The notes under the pieces: generated by a model
Told to the model about the DNA's origin: nothing
Databases searched by the model: none
What the model saw: only the letters and a program-made list of their open reading frames with translations
Source of the DNA: Sphingobium sp. D43FB
GTDB lineage: Bacteria; Pseudomonadota; Alphaproteobacteria; Sphingomonadales; Sphingomonadaceae
Direction of reading: 5' to 3'
Assembly: GCF_002312805.1 (NCBI RefSeq)
Contig: NZ_NMUA01000015.1
Location: forward strand, 48,569-112,568
Length of the DNA stretch: 64,000 nt
In this document: piece after piece, positions 44,548 through 52,199 of the stretch
Numbering within the stretch: the stretch's first letter is position 1
How the letters are laid out: each line of letters begins with the position of its first letter
Translations under genes and position numbers: made by a program

Positions 44548-44877
44548 TCAGTGGATCGAGCCGAAGAGCGACCGTTTGGCTGCGGCTTGCTGGCATCCGT
44601 CCTTGATGCCGACCGTCTCGCGCATCTCGGACATCAGCTGTTCGGCAAGATCAGCGGGCACATCGACATGAGGCGCGACAACAGCAATCGCGGCCTCGGC
44701 GGTGGGTAGTTCTCCGGGCTCGGTGCCGGCCCAGATCAGGGCTTCGCCTTCGTCGGGCTCCTCCTCGGTGCGGAAGAAGACTTGGGCGAAGAAGGTCTGG
44801 AGCGGTCGGTCCCAACCGACCGTCGCGCGAACGATGTCCGGCTTGTCGGCCTTGGGTTGAAGGTCATGCCGGCTCAT
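44548..44877 (-). CDS. accessory protein, 109 aa
   Basis: MSRHDLQPKADKPDIVRATV, GWDRPLQTFFAQVFFRTEEE, then acidic EALIWAGTEPGELPTAEAAI and a helical end. GGAGGACGACCCA precedes the ATG. Small, acidic, no recognised domain. Lies between two minus-strand genes with short gaps. Confidence 0.65.
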   Translation of the reverse strand: MSRHDLQPKADKPDIVRATVGWDRPLQTFFAQVFFRTEEEPDEGEALIWAGTEPGELPTAEAAIAVVAPHVDVPADLAEQLMSEMRETVGIKDGCQQAAAKRSLFGSIH

Positions 44878-44960
44878 TGGGTCGTCCTCCGGATCCTGTG
44901 TTGCACGTGGCGCGCAGCACCTTCAGCGCTGCTGATCGCCTTGCCCGCCGCAGACGCCGC

Positions 44961-45068
44961 CTAGCGCGCGCCGGCTTGCCGAAGAAGGGTACGGGCTTCG
45001 CGCAAGCGCTCAACCGCTATCGCTATCGCTTGCCCATGTTCGGGCCCGGCCGGTGTTATCCGCCGCAT
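44961..45068 (-). CDS. very small protein, 35 aa
   Basis: MRRITPAGPEHGQAIAIAVE followed by RLREARTLLRQAGAR. An excellent ribosome site (TTGGAGGAAACAGC) lies 7 nt before the ATG, the best evidence for translation. Basic amphipathic helix. It includes a (GCGATA)n-like short repeat giving AIAIAV. Sits between the GHKL ATPase gene and the 109-aa gene. Confidence 0.5.
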   Translation of the reverse strand: MRRITPAGPEHGQAIAIAVERLREARTLLRQAGAR

Positions 45069-45098
45069 GCTGTTTCCTCCAATTGGTGGTGGGCGGCG

Positions 45099-46760
45099 TC
45101 AGGCCTGGGCCGGTTGAGCCGGCTCCATTGCGATCTCGAGTCCGTTGCGGCCGATGACTGCACGGAATTGTCGGCCTTCGGGAACGAACCACTGGACACG
45201 GTCCGAGAGCACGGTGCGCAGACGCTCGAGGATCGCGGCATCGTCGCCGTGGAGAATGCAGATTGCGATCTCGCGGGCGTCGAGCAGAAAACGGTCGTGC
45301 TGAGTGTCCCAGCTATCCGCGTCACGGTCCTCGCTCGGCGAAAAGCAGGTGCCCTCAAGCAGGTCTACGATGTCTTCGGCCGTCACGGCCTCGGGCGACG
45401 CGATGATGACGGCCGCTTCTTCGACGTCCCAACAACTGCTGTCGTCATATTCAATAACAGCAGGTGCAGTGATGGTCGCACTTGTGTCGCCCGAAGGGCC
45501 GGTGATTGTCAGCACGAGCCTGGCCGCGTCGACCGGCCCGCTTGCGAGACCGGGAAACTCAGCGTCGTTGTAGTGCATGGTCTCCCCGTTGAGCTCGATC
45601 TCGAACGCCATGCCGGTGATACGCGAGAGCCGATCGTACCAGTCATAGCCCACCATTTTGGGATCGGGCGCCACAAGCCGTCCTTCGAAGGCCTTGTCTT
45701 CGGACAGTGCGAGATGGGCGGACTGCTCGATCGCGGGAATGGAGCCCTCGACGATAAACAGGCCTTCGGTCGCCTCAATCTCCGAAGGTGTGATTCCCAC
45801 ATGGACGTCGGCGCTCGCCGGCTCCCAGTGCGTCAGCAGCGGCACGGCCTCGGGAAGGCTGATACCGAGCTCCGCAGCCTCGCACCACTCGTCGTAAGCG
45901 AGGCGATGCGCGGGCCGGGTCGCGATGAAGCGGTAGATGGCGCGACGAACTTCGCGCCTCAGGCGCGCGAGCGCTTCATTCTCGACCATTTCCTTGCGCG
46001 CCGGCAGGACGAGCTGCAGTGCTGGCGCATCGGTGATATCGACGCGTGCGCACCAATAGCCGTGCTTTTCGACGATAGAGGGAAAACCGCCGCCGACGGT
46101 GACGCCGTGGAAATTGATCGAGTGGCTATGAACATTCGCACGGCGATCATCGAACACGCCAATGCGAACGCCGCCCTCTCGATAGATGGCGCAGGCGCCG
46201 TCGAGCCAATCCAATCGCTTCAGCTCCTCCCCATTGAGGAAGACCGGGATCGGGCAGTGGCGCGCCGCGGCGCGCGCGGCAGCGTCCAATGTGTCGGACC
46301 ACGCCTTATCGAGCGATAGCACGATCTCCGTGCCGATCGGTCGATCACACGAAGCGACTGGGATAGGCGAGCCATCTTCCCAGGCATGAGCCGCAATGTC
46401 GATCTGCCAACCGAGTTCCGCGGCACGCGGACGTGAACGGACACTGACATGGCGGCCAGCTAAACTGAAGACGCCCATGCCGGCAGGATCTTCGCGCCGT
46501 GCCACGCTGTCGGTCCAGCCAGATCTGCCGAGCGCGAGAACAACCGTAGGATCGTCAATGCCGACGCCGTCGTCGGACACGCTAAGTTGGACCCCGTCCT
46601 CGACCTGGGAAGTCTGGAGCATGACGCTGGTGGCGGTGGCGCGACGGGCGTTTTGGATAAGCTCGGCAAGGACGTCGCCGATGGTGTTGTTGAAAAGGCG
46701 GGTCACCTTGGTGACGGCCGCGCGATCGACCTGGCTTCGAACAACGCTGGGAAGGGACAT
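45099..46760 (-). CDS. GHKL (Hsp90/MORC-type) ATPase
   Basis: 553 residues from MSLPSVVRSQVDRAAVTKVT; CAGGAG is about 9 nt upstream. N-terminal Bergerat ATP-binding fold: LAELIQNARRA (Asn37), VSDDGVGIDD (Asp63, Gly65-Gly67), ALGRSGW and GMGVFSLAG (94-102). The middle and C-terminal parts are unassigned and do not look like a histidine kinase, MutL or gyrase. Related GHKL proteins occur in phage-defence and plasmid-conflict settings, but the role here is open. It has the recurring G-rich leader. Confidence 0.78.
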   Translation of the reverse strand: MSLPSVVRSQVDRAAVTKVTRLFNNTIGDVLAELIQNARRATATSVMLQTSQVEDGVQLSVSDDGVGIDDPTVVLALGRSGWTDSVARREDPAGMGVFSLAGRHVSVRSRPRAAELGWQIDIAAHAWEDGSPIPVASCDRPIGTEIVLSLDKAWSDTLDAAARAAARHCPIPVFLNGEELKRLDWLDGACAIYREGGVRIGVFDDRRANVHSHSINFHGVTVGGGFPSIVEKHGYWCARVDITDAPALQLVLPARKEMVENEALARLRREVRRAIYRFIATRPAHRLAYDEWCEAAELGISLPEAVPLLTHWEPASADVHVGITPSEIEATEGLFIVEGSIPAIEQSAHLALSEDKAFEGRLVAPDPKMVGYDWYDRLSRITGMAFEIELNGETMHYNDAEFPGLASGPVDAARLVLTITGPSGDTSATITAPAVIEYDDSSCWDVEEAAVIIASPEAVTAEDIVDLLEGTCFSPSEDRDADSWDTQHDRFLLDAREIAICILHGDDAAILERLRTVLSDRVQWFVPEGRQFRAVIGRNGLEIAMEPAQPAQA

Positions 46761-46777
46761 GCTGGGGCTCCTGCTAC

Positions 46778-46822
46778 GAGCGGAATTGCTCCCATTTCCC
46801 GATCCCCCTCCCCTCTCTCTCT
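46778..46822 (-). promoter_or_regulatory. G-rich tract plus hairpin leader of the GHKL gene
   Basis: Minus strand: GAGAGAGAGGGGAGGGGGAT, CGGGAAATGGG, then GAGC-AATTCC-GCTC, then the ribosome site. Four runs of three or more G could allow a quadruplex. Similar leaders precede 48165, 52086 and 59574, and in part 38003. Confidence 0.45.
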
Positions 46823-46849
46823 GCTGAGGCATTTGGAGCAATCGAATGA

Positions 46850-47200
46850 TCAATCATCGGAGGGAAGCATGATTGTCATGACCCTCGTCGTGACGAGAGG
46901 GTCAGCGGGGTTCTCGGAGCCCCATTCGAGCGAGAGATCGTAATAGTCGATCGTGAAGCGGACGGTGTGGCCCGCGACGATGAGCTCGCCCCGTGCGCGC
47001 TCGCAGCCATCCTCGGGCTTGAAGACGTACCGGCGGACAGCGGCCATCACTCCGGCCTGGGCGAGAATTTGGTCCGCCACGCCGCCCTCCCTTGCAAGCG
47101 TTGCGAGGCAGGACGCGGTGATGACGATACGGGCGCTGCGATCGAGGCCTTGGCGGCACCGGTCGTTGAGCTCTGCAATGCGGCGTGTCTGCTCGGTCAT
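46850..47200 (-). CDS. DUF3768 protein
   Basis: 116 residues. MTEQTRRIAELNDRCRQGLD, then ARIVITASCLATLAREGGVA, TIDYYDLSLEWGSENPADPL and TRVMTIMLPSDD are characteristic of DUF3768, a plasmid-associated alphaproteobacterial family of unknown function. The start overlaps the stop of the PP-loop gene upstream (ATGA), so co-translation is likely. Confidence 0.85.
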   Translation of the reverse strand: MTEQTRRIAELNDRCRQGLDRSARIVITASCLATLAREGGVADQILAQAGVMAAVRRYVFKPEDGCERARGELIVAGHTVRFTIDYYDLSLEWGSENPADPLVTTRVMTIMLPSDD

Positions 47201-48165
47201 ACTGCCTCCATCAGGCCTGCGTTGAACCTATCGAGCCATTCCTCCATCGTGGGCCGCTCACCGACGGGCACGATGCTGGCGGCGTCCTGGAAGCGGATCA
47301 GGTCAGTCGGCGCGTCGCGGCGGATCGCATCGATCTCGGCCTCGGGAAGAAGCCGCTCGCCGCGAATGAAATCGGTGATCCTGCCGGGCTTGGTCTTCGT
47401 CGATCGGCGCCAGAGGCCCTCGACCGTGCGAAGTCGCGGTTCGGCCCGCGCCTCGATCAGGACGATCAACCGCAGGCACCATGGGGGCAGCGCGCGCACT
47501 TCATCGGGCCGGATTGCGCCACAGAAGAAGCAGCTCGACTTGGGCGGGACCGGCAATCCTGCGGCCTCGATACGTGCTACGCATCGGTCGCGCGTCCAGT
47601 TCCAGTCGCGCAGCGGATAACGGCAATCGAAGAGCGGGTCGTCGAGTGCGGAGGCGTGGGCGTAGCGACGTGTGTCGGCGGGCGATGCGTCATAACCGAT
47701 CAGCCGGACGACTTTCTGACCGCGTGCCCACGCGGCCTTGGCTGGCGCCCATTGTTTCAGGAAGGCGTCCTGCGGCGCGACCTTCCATTTGAGCGAGCAG
47801 CTGTGCCGACCAAGACTGATGCTGGGCAGGGTCGCATTGGTCAGTACGTTCGCCAGAATCGAATAATAGGGCGGCCAATGCTTGAACCGCCGGGGCACGT
47901 AGCGGACCACCTCATAAGGGATGTGCCGTGCCACCATCCAGGCAGCGATCAGCTTCTGATATTCGTAGGTTTCCGGCTTCTCGGCTCCGGGATCGGCCGT
48001 GAGAACAAGGTCCGGCGCTTCTCCGCGCGCTTCCAGCTCGATGAGGAGCGCCGTGGAATCGACCCCGATGCCATAGGCAAGAACAACAGGTGGCGGCGCT
48101 GCGACCGCGATGATGTCGATCGGCCTCGGTTCGTCGGTCGGCAGGATGGTAGGGCTGGATGACAT
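47197..48165 (-). CDS. PP-loop ATPase, PAPS-reductase/DndC-like, first copy
   Basis: 322 residues from MSSSPTILPTDEPRPIDIIA. PP-loop-like VVLAYGIGVDSTALL (residues 27-41) is a variant of SGGxDS: GIGVDS. Later RHSCSLKWKVAPQDAFLKQW (Cys123) and KSSCFFCGAIRPDE (Cys212, Cys215) suggest a metal or Fe-S site. The fold adenylates a substrate; close relatives include PAPS reductase, DndC and QueC. Stop overlaps DUF3768. G-rich leader upstream. Confidence 0.82.
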   Translation of the reverse strand: MSSSPTILPTDEPRPIDIIAVAAPPPVVLAYGIGVDSTALLIELEARGEAPDLVLTADPGAEKPETYEYQKLIAAWMVARHIPYEVVRYVPRRFKHWPPYYSILANVLTNATLPSISLGRHSCSLKWKVAPQDAFLKQWAPAKAAWARGQKVVRLIGYDASPADTRRYAHASALDDPLFDCRYPLRDWNWTRDRCVARIEAAGLPVPPKSSCFFCGAIRPDEVRALPPWCLRLIVLIEARAEPRLRTVEGLWRRSTKTKPGRITDFIRGERLLPEAEIDAIRRDAPTDLIRFQDAASIVPVGERPTMEEWLDRFNAGLMEAV

Positions 48166-48187
48166 CGGAGGGCCTCGGGCTTGAAAA

Positions 48188-48224
48188 GCGGCAAATCGCC
48201 GCCTCTTCGTCCCCCCTCCCCTCG
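48188..48224 (-). promoter_or_regulatory. G-rich tract plus GATTT hairpin leader of the first PP-loop gene
   Basis: Minus strand: GAGGGGAGGGGGGACG, then GCGGC-GATTT-GCCGC (plus 48188-48202), about 25 nt before the ATG at 48165. Same order and loop as at 52105-52145. Confidence 0.5.
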
Positions 48225-48467
48225 TCAGCGCGCGGCGGTTCCGCCGCGCTGAATTGCCGCGGCCACGGCCTGGATGTCGGCGACCGCCATATCGAGCCTG
48301 CGAAGCGCCTCCTCGCCGCCATCGCACCCTTCGCTCGATGCGAGCTCGATCATGAGAAAGGCGAAGAGCGTGTCTCCGGCCTCGCGAGCCTGCTCGAGAT
48401 CCTGGACATGGGCGAAGTCACCATCGCCGTAAACGTCAGTGCACGCGCGTTGGAATGGGTTCAACAT
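48225..48467 (-). CDS. accessory protein, 80 aa
   Basis: MLNPFQRACTDVYGDGDFAH, VQDLEQAREAGDTLFAFLMI, then a helical end (RRLDMAVADIQAVAAAIQR). No family recognised. It overlaps the upstream 85-aa gene by 7 bp, so the two are coupled. The next gene downstream is the first PP-loop ATPase. Confidence 0.6.
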   Translation of the reverse strand: MLNPFQRACTDVYGDGDFAHVQDLEQAREAGDTLFAFLMIELASSEGCDGGEEALRRLDMAVADIQAVAAAIQRGGTAAR

Positions 48468-48718
48468 GACCGGCACCCCTGCTGGTCGAGGGTCGCGAAA
48501 TGTGCCCAGCATGCATCGATCGCGGCATCGAGCGTGGCGCAGTCGGCGAGCGGCTGAGAGGCCGCACCGCCTGCCGTGATGACCCGCGCGTTGGGCGTCC
48601 AGACGGGGTCGGCCAGTTCTGGCGGCCAATCGTGGAAGCCGTGCGGGTAGGCGGTGATCGAATAGGGGCCCCACAGCTGGGGATGCAGTCGCGTGTAGCG
48701 AGCGACATAGACGGACAT
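48461..48718 (-). CDS. accessory protein, 85 aa
   Basis: MSVYVARYTRLHPQLWGPYS, ITAYPHGFHDWPPELADPVW, then ADCATLDAAIDACWAHFATL. Short, aromatic-rich N-terminus, helical C-terminus. The GPYSITAYPHG text suggests a small alpha/beta fold; no function known. Two bp separate it from the upstream gene and it overlaps the downstream one, so it is part of one operon. Confidence 0.6.
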   Translation of the reverse strand: MSVYVARYTRLHPQLWGPYSITAYPHGFHDWPPELADPVWTPNARVITAGGAASQPLADCATLDAAIDACWAHFATLDQQGCRSC

Positions 48719-48720
48719 GT

Positions 48721-49119
48721 CTAGTCCTTTCGAATCGATGGAGCGGCCGCACGCGGCTCGCCCAGGAGGATGACGGCGATCGAGGACTTGTCGTCGTCGG
48801 AAAGTTTGCGGCTGTCGAAGGCCTGTCGACCGCCCAGGCCGATGGTCAGCATGTCGAAGATCGGTGATCGGCCGCCATTCGCGTTCGGGATGGTCGCGCC
48901 GTGGTCGTGATACTGGATGTCGACGAAGCTTGGCGCCGCGCCGCGCTGATACTCGCCGAAGAAGAAGGTGATGCGCCGGCCGTCCGTCGTCCTGGCGCTG
49001 AGCGTGAAGCTTTCGTCCGGAATGTCGATCGGGAGGGTTGGAACGTCGTTGAAGCGGGCACAGCCGATGCTCTCGGCATCGGCTGTGGTCATGACGGGCA
49101 AGGTCGTAATGTCGGCCAT
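48721..49119 (-). CDS. accessory protein, 132 aa
   Basis: MADITTLPVMTTADAESIGC, then DESFTLSARTTDGRRITFFF, YHDHGATIPNANGGRSPIFD, ending AAAPSIRKD. AGGAGA precedes the ATG. Beta-rich. No family recognised. The start lies 1-2 bp past the stop of the Mom-like gene, so it is probably translated with it and may be a partner. Confidence 0.62.
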   Translation of the reverse strand: MADITTLPVMTTADAESIGCARFNDVPTLPIDIPDESFTLSARTTDGRRITFFFGEYQRGAAPSFVDIQYHDHGATIPNANGGRSPIFDMLTIGLGGRQAFDSRKLSDDDKSSIAVILLGEPRAAAPSIRKD

Positions 49120-49120
49120 T

Positions 49121-49933
49121 TCAAATCTCCTGCGGCGGAAAGAGTGGAAGCGTCGGGTGCGCGAATGGAAGCGCCTTCGGGTACGGCAGGCGCGGTAGCG
49201 CGTGGCCGCGGCGACGCGCCTCGCGGGTGAGTTCGAAGCAGTAGGCGAAGAGGCCAGCCTGCTGGTGCCGCACGAGCAGCCGCTCGCGCTCAAGCCGCCA
49301 GAGCCATGCGGCCGGCTCTTCGAGCGTGGTCGGCCTCGGGAGGCCGAGCGAGACCAGGTGGTCGATCGCGCCGGCGTGGCCCTGTTCGCCGAGGCGGATT
49401 TTCGAAAGGGTTCGGCCCGATATCGTCACCCCGGCGGCGCGCAAGACAGTGCGGGGCTTCGTCACGGCGCGGTGCGCGGCCGAGAGCGCGCAATAGACCC
49501 GGCCGATATGGCCGGCACCGGGATCGCTGTAGGAGACCACGGCCTCGATGTTCGGCCGCTCCCGCCGCAGATGCCGGAAAGCGCGGGCGACGAAGAAACT
49601 CTCGCCGTTCTGCGGCACGGCATCGGTGAGGATGAGGCGCGCAAGAACGCAGCCGCGCTCTGGATCGTCAAACCCCGTATGCCTCGCGATGACGGCGTTC
49701 GTCGTCGGAACGGCAAAGACGGCAACACCTTCGAGGATAGCATTGCGGCCGAACAGCCCGACCGCGATCCGCGCTGCGGGATAGGTCGGCAAATAGTGGT
49801 GCTGCGCGATGAACGCACGGGCCGCGCTGTGGTCGATGACGTCGACGGCGTAGGCCTTGGGGTCAATGACGGTGAGATCGCGCGCCCAAAGGGCGCGACG
49901 ATCCCGCCAGCGTTGGCTGCGGGTCGTTTCCAT
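49121..49933 (-). CDS. Mom-like DNA-modification acyltransferase
   Basis: 270 residues. Family-like text: FIAQHHYLPTYPAARIAVGL (HHY at 45-47), LEGVAVFAVPTT, CVLARLILTDAVPQNGESFF, RRERPNIEAVVSYSDPGAGH (135-141) and IGRVYCALS (Tyr147). This is the GNAT-related layout of phage Mu Mom, which converts adenine in DNA to a carbamoylmethyl form and blocks many restriction enzymes. The last ~90 residues (AWLWRLERERLLVRHQQAGL) are extra. Located between accessory genes and the second PP-loop ATPase. Confidence 0.78.
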   Translation of the reverse strand: METTRSQRWRDRRALWARDLTVIDPKAYAVDVIDHSAARAFIAQHHYLPTYPAARIAVGLFGRNAILEGVAVFAVPTTNAVIARHTGFDDPERGCVLARLILTDAVPQNGESFFVARAFRHLRRERPNIEAVVSYSDPGAGHIGRVYCALSAAHRAVTKPRTVLRAAGVTISGRTLSKIRLGEQGHAGAIDHLVSLGLPRPTTLEEPAAWLWRLERERLLVRHQQAGLFAYCFELTREARRRGHALPRLPYPKALPFAHPTLPLFPPQEI

Positions 49934-49947
49934 GATGCAGGTCCTGG

Positions 49948-50271
49948 TCAGAGCAGCTTGGGCTGCTGCGCGTGCTGCTGGAATATCTCGCGAGCGAATT
50001 CCTTGGCCCCATCCTGCTCAGCGCAGGGGAAGAGGTCGTGGCTGCCGAAGAGACGGAAGGATCGGTCTAGCTCCATCGCGCAGAGCCAGCGCGCATTGCC
50101 GTCGATGTCGATCATGGCAAGCGGGAGGCAGCGCGAGCCGCCATAAGGTCGCGGCTCGACAGGATCGCCGGGGAAGCCGGCGAGCGTCCAGAAACGCCAG
50201 CCAAGAGGTGCAAGGCCGCCGATGGTCGCCGAGACGTCGAACTGGTCGAATTTAGCCTTGATCTTGATCAT
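49948..50271 (-). CDS. accessory protein, 107 aa
   Basis: MIKIKAKFDQFDVSATIGGL, APLGWRFWTLAGFPGDPVEP, RPYGGSRCLPLAMIDIDGNA, then EFAREIFQQHAQQPKLL. The start overlaps the stop of the second PP-loop gene (ATGA), so it is translated with it. Beta-rich with one terminal helix, no family recognised. It lies directly before the Mom-like gene. Confidence 0.62.
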   Translation of the reverse strand: MIKIKAKFDQFDVSATIGGLAPLGWRFWTLAGFPGDPVEPRPYGGSRCLPLAMIDIDGNARWLCAMELDRSFRLFGSHDLFPCAEQDGAKEFAREIFQQHAQQPKLL

Positions 50272-51419
50272 GCGGCACGCTTTCGGGCACCGGCTGCCAT
50301 CAGTTCGGCAAATCGGTCCAAAATGGCGGAAACCGAGGAGTAGCGATCCTCGAGCCTGTGACGGGCGAGGATCGGACGGCGTGCCGCGACAATGTCCTCG
50401 GCCTCGGCGCGTGTAGGAATGCGCGGCGGCCAACCGGCGACGTAGCGTAGGCCGGCAGGCATTGCGGCCTCGATGCGCCGACGCTCCGCCTGGTCGGCCT
50501 TGGCGCGGACGACGTCCGCCTGAAGGGCGGAACCGAGCAGGTCCAGCGCGACGTCGGCCAGCCATCGCGTCGGCTGGAAAGGGAATGTCGAGCGCGCTTC
50601 GATGCCGACAAGCTCACGATAGACGTCGCCGTTCGGCGGCGCTGCGGCTGATGCCCGCAGATCGTGCAGCGAGGCGAAAATGCAGTAGCGGCATGACAGG
50701 CGTGTCGAGCCCCAGTCCGTGTAGGCCTCGTGCAGCGGAATACCGAGGAGCTCGTGCGCGCGGAACACGTCGGCGGCGGTCCAGTCGGCGAGCGGGTTCC
50801 AGAGCGACATGATCGTGCCCCGGCGGTTCCCGGTCTTGGCGTAGCGCTGGTCGGTCTTGGCGATCGGGATCGCAGCCCGGTTGTGGCTCTCGTCGCGCCG
50901 GAGACCAAGCACCGAGATGATCCGCTCGCCAGGGAGCAACCGCGCGACCGCAGGGCCGATGACCGCCGCCTTCATTTCCGACTGGCAGAAGCGGAGCGAA
51001 GCCGAAGACCACGGACCAATGAGGTTGTAGGTTTCAAGCGCCTCGTAGCGGCGCTTGCCATTCTCAAAGCGTTGGATCCAGCGGTCGACCAGATCGCCGG
51101 CAGCGCGCCGGACGACGGTGAGCGACATACCGGCGATGGCCGCGATATGTGCGACGGTCGCAGGCGTGGACGCCCATTCGGCCCGGCCGAGATCGGCGTG
51201 GATCGCCATGCGCCGCGAGCGCGGATGGCCGAGATAATCGAGGTAGCGGTTGACTGCAAACATGGCTGCGCTCGAATCCTTGCCGCCTGAGAGGTTGAAC
51301 ACGATCCAGGCGCCCGCCCGGATCGTACCGATGATCTCCGAGTCGATGGCGAGTTCTGGGATCGCTGGCATGGCGAGTGAACCCGACCGCAAGGTCGGGA
51401 CAAGGCTGGGAACGGACAT
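50268..51419 (-). CDS. PP-loop ATPase, PAPS-reductase/DndC-like, second copy
   Basis: 383 residues. Clear PP-loop VFNLSGGKDSSAAM (SGGKDS at 44-49), HADLGRAEWASTPATVAHIA, GLRRDESHNRA, WNPLADWTAADVFRAHELLG and RLSCRYCIFASL with paired cysteines; FCQSEMK carries another. This is the standard DUF/PAPS-reductase layout that adenylates its substrate. It is more canonical than the copy at 47.2 kb. It forms an operon with the 107-aa protein and the Mom-like gene. Confidence 0.88.
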   Translation of the reverse strand: MSVPSLVPTLRSGSLAMPAIPELAIDSEIIGTIRAGAWIVFNLSGGKDSSAAMFAVNRYLDYLGHPRSRRMAIHADLGRAEWASTPATVAHIAAIAGMSLTVVRRAAGDLVDRWIQRFENGKRRYEALETYNLIGPWSSASLRFCQSEMKAAVIGPAVARLLPGERIISVLGLRRDESHNRAAIPIAKTDQRYAKTGNRRGTIMSLWNPLADWTAADVFRAHELLGIPLHEAYTDWGSTRLSCRYCIFASLHDLRASAAAPPNGDVYRELVGIEARSTFPFQPTRWLADVALDLLGSALQADVVRAKADQAERRRIEAAMPAGLRYVAGWPPRIPTRAEAEDIVAARRPILARHRLEDRYSSVSAILDRFAELMAAGARKRAA

Positions 51420-51441
51420 CGGAATCTCCCGATCTCATGGG

Positions 51442-52086
51442 TTAGGCGAAAAGGCGCGTGGGCTGGGTTGCGGATGCGGTCAGGCGGAGTTCGCGGCGCA
51501 GCCGGCTGGCGAACCGGTCGGGCGCCAGCAACTCGTTGACGGAAGCCCAATGATTGCGGGCACCATAGTGATCGCCGCGGCCTCGCACCTGGCGGAAGAC
51601 GACCTCATTGTCCGGACCGAAGGCCCCCAGGGAAAGCTGAACCCAGACCTCCTCGCCGTGGAGCGTGATCTCGCCGGAGACGGCAGGGCCGCCCTTGGTC
51701 GAGCGGATGTCGTAGCTCCCCGCATCCAGCTCCAAGGCCTCGGCAAGGCGGCGCATTGCGGTCCGCGCTTCTGCATGGAAGACGCGCTTGGCGGCCTCGT
51801 CGTTGCTGACGCCGCGATAGGCGAGCGTCCGCAAGACGGGGTGCCGGCGGATCTCGGCGATCTGATCCATGCACGCCCGGCGAAGTGCGATGTCATCCGC
51901 CTCCCCAGCGCAGACAGTCCCAAGATGGCGCGTAAGGAGGATCACGGCGGCGTCAGTCGCGCTGTCCTTTCCAGCATTGTGGCAATCAGTAACGGCGGCG
52001 CCTATCGCGTGCAGCGTGGCGGCGATCGTTGTCAGGGCGCTGGGATCAAGCGCCTGTTGATGGCGCATGGCGACGTCGTAGTGCAT
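51442..52086 (-). CDS. accessory protein, 214 aa
   Basis: MHYDVAMRHQQALDPSALTT through TQPTRLFA. Helical N-terminal half (TIAATLHAIGAAVTDCHNAG, RRACMDQIAEIRRHPVLRTL), then beta-rich DIRSTKGGPAVSGEITLHGE and EVWVQLSLGAFGPDNEVVFR. No family recognised. It is the gene upstream of the second PP-loop ATPase and shares a leader of the G-rich/hairpin type. Confidence 0.62.
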   Translation of the reverse strand: MHYDVAMRHQQALDPSALTTIAATLHAIGAAVTDCHNAGKDSATDAAVILLTRHLGTVCAGEADDIALRRACMDQIAEIRRHPVLRTLAYRGVSNDEAAKRVFHAEARTAMRRLAEALELDAGSYDIRSTKGGPAVSGEITLHGEEVWVQLSLGAFGPDNEVVFRQVRGRGDHYGARNHWASVNELLAPDRFASRLRRELRLTASATQPTRLFA

Positions 52087-52104
52087 GGGGTGGCCCTCCG
52101 GTCT

Positions 52105-52145
52105 CGAGCGCAAATCCGCTCGTCCGGCCCTCTTCCCCCTCTCCT
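52105..52145 (-). promoter_or_regulatory. G-rich tract plus GATTTG hairpin leader
   Basis: Minus strand: AAAGGAGAGGGGGAAGAGGG, then CGAGCG-GATTTG-CGCTCG (plus 52105-52122), perfect 6-bp stem, before GGAGG and the ATG at 52086. Located between this gene and the divergent alkB-like gene. Confidence 0.5.
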
Positions 52146-52199
52146 TTCTCCGACGCTCAGTCGGGGCGACGATCGCGTGCAGTTGGGCTAGACTCCAGG

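Noticed and set aside
44877..46319. 480-codon plus-strand frame
   Set aside because: Antisense to the GHKL ATPase; low-complexity R/D/G composition.
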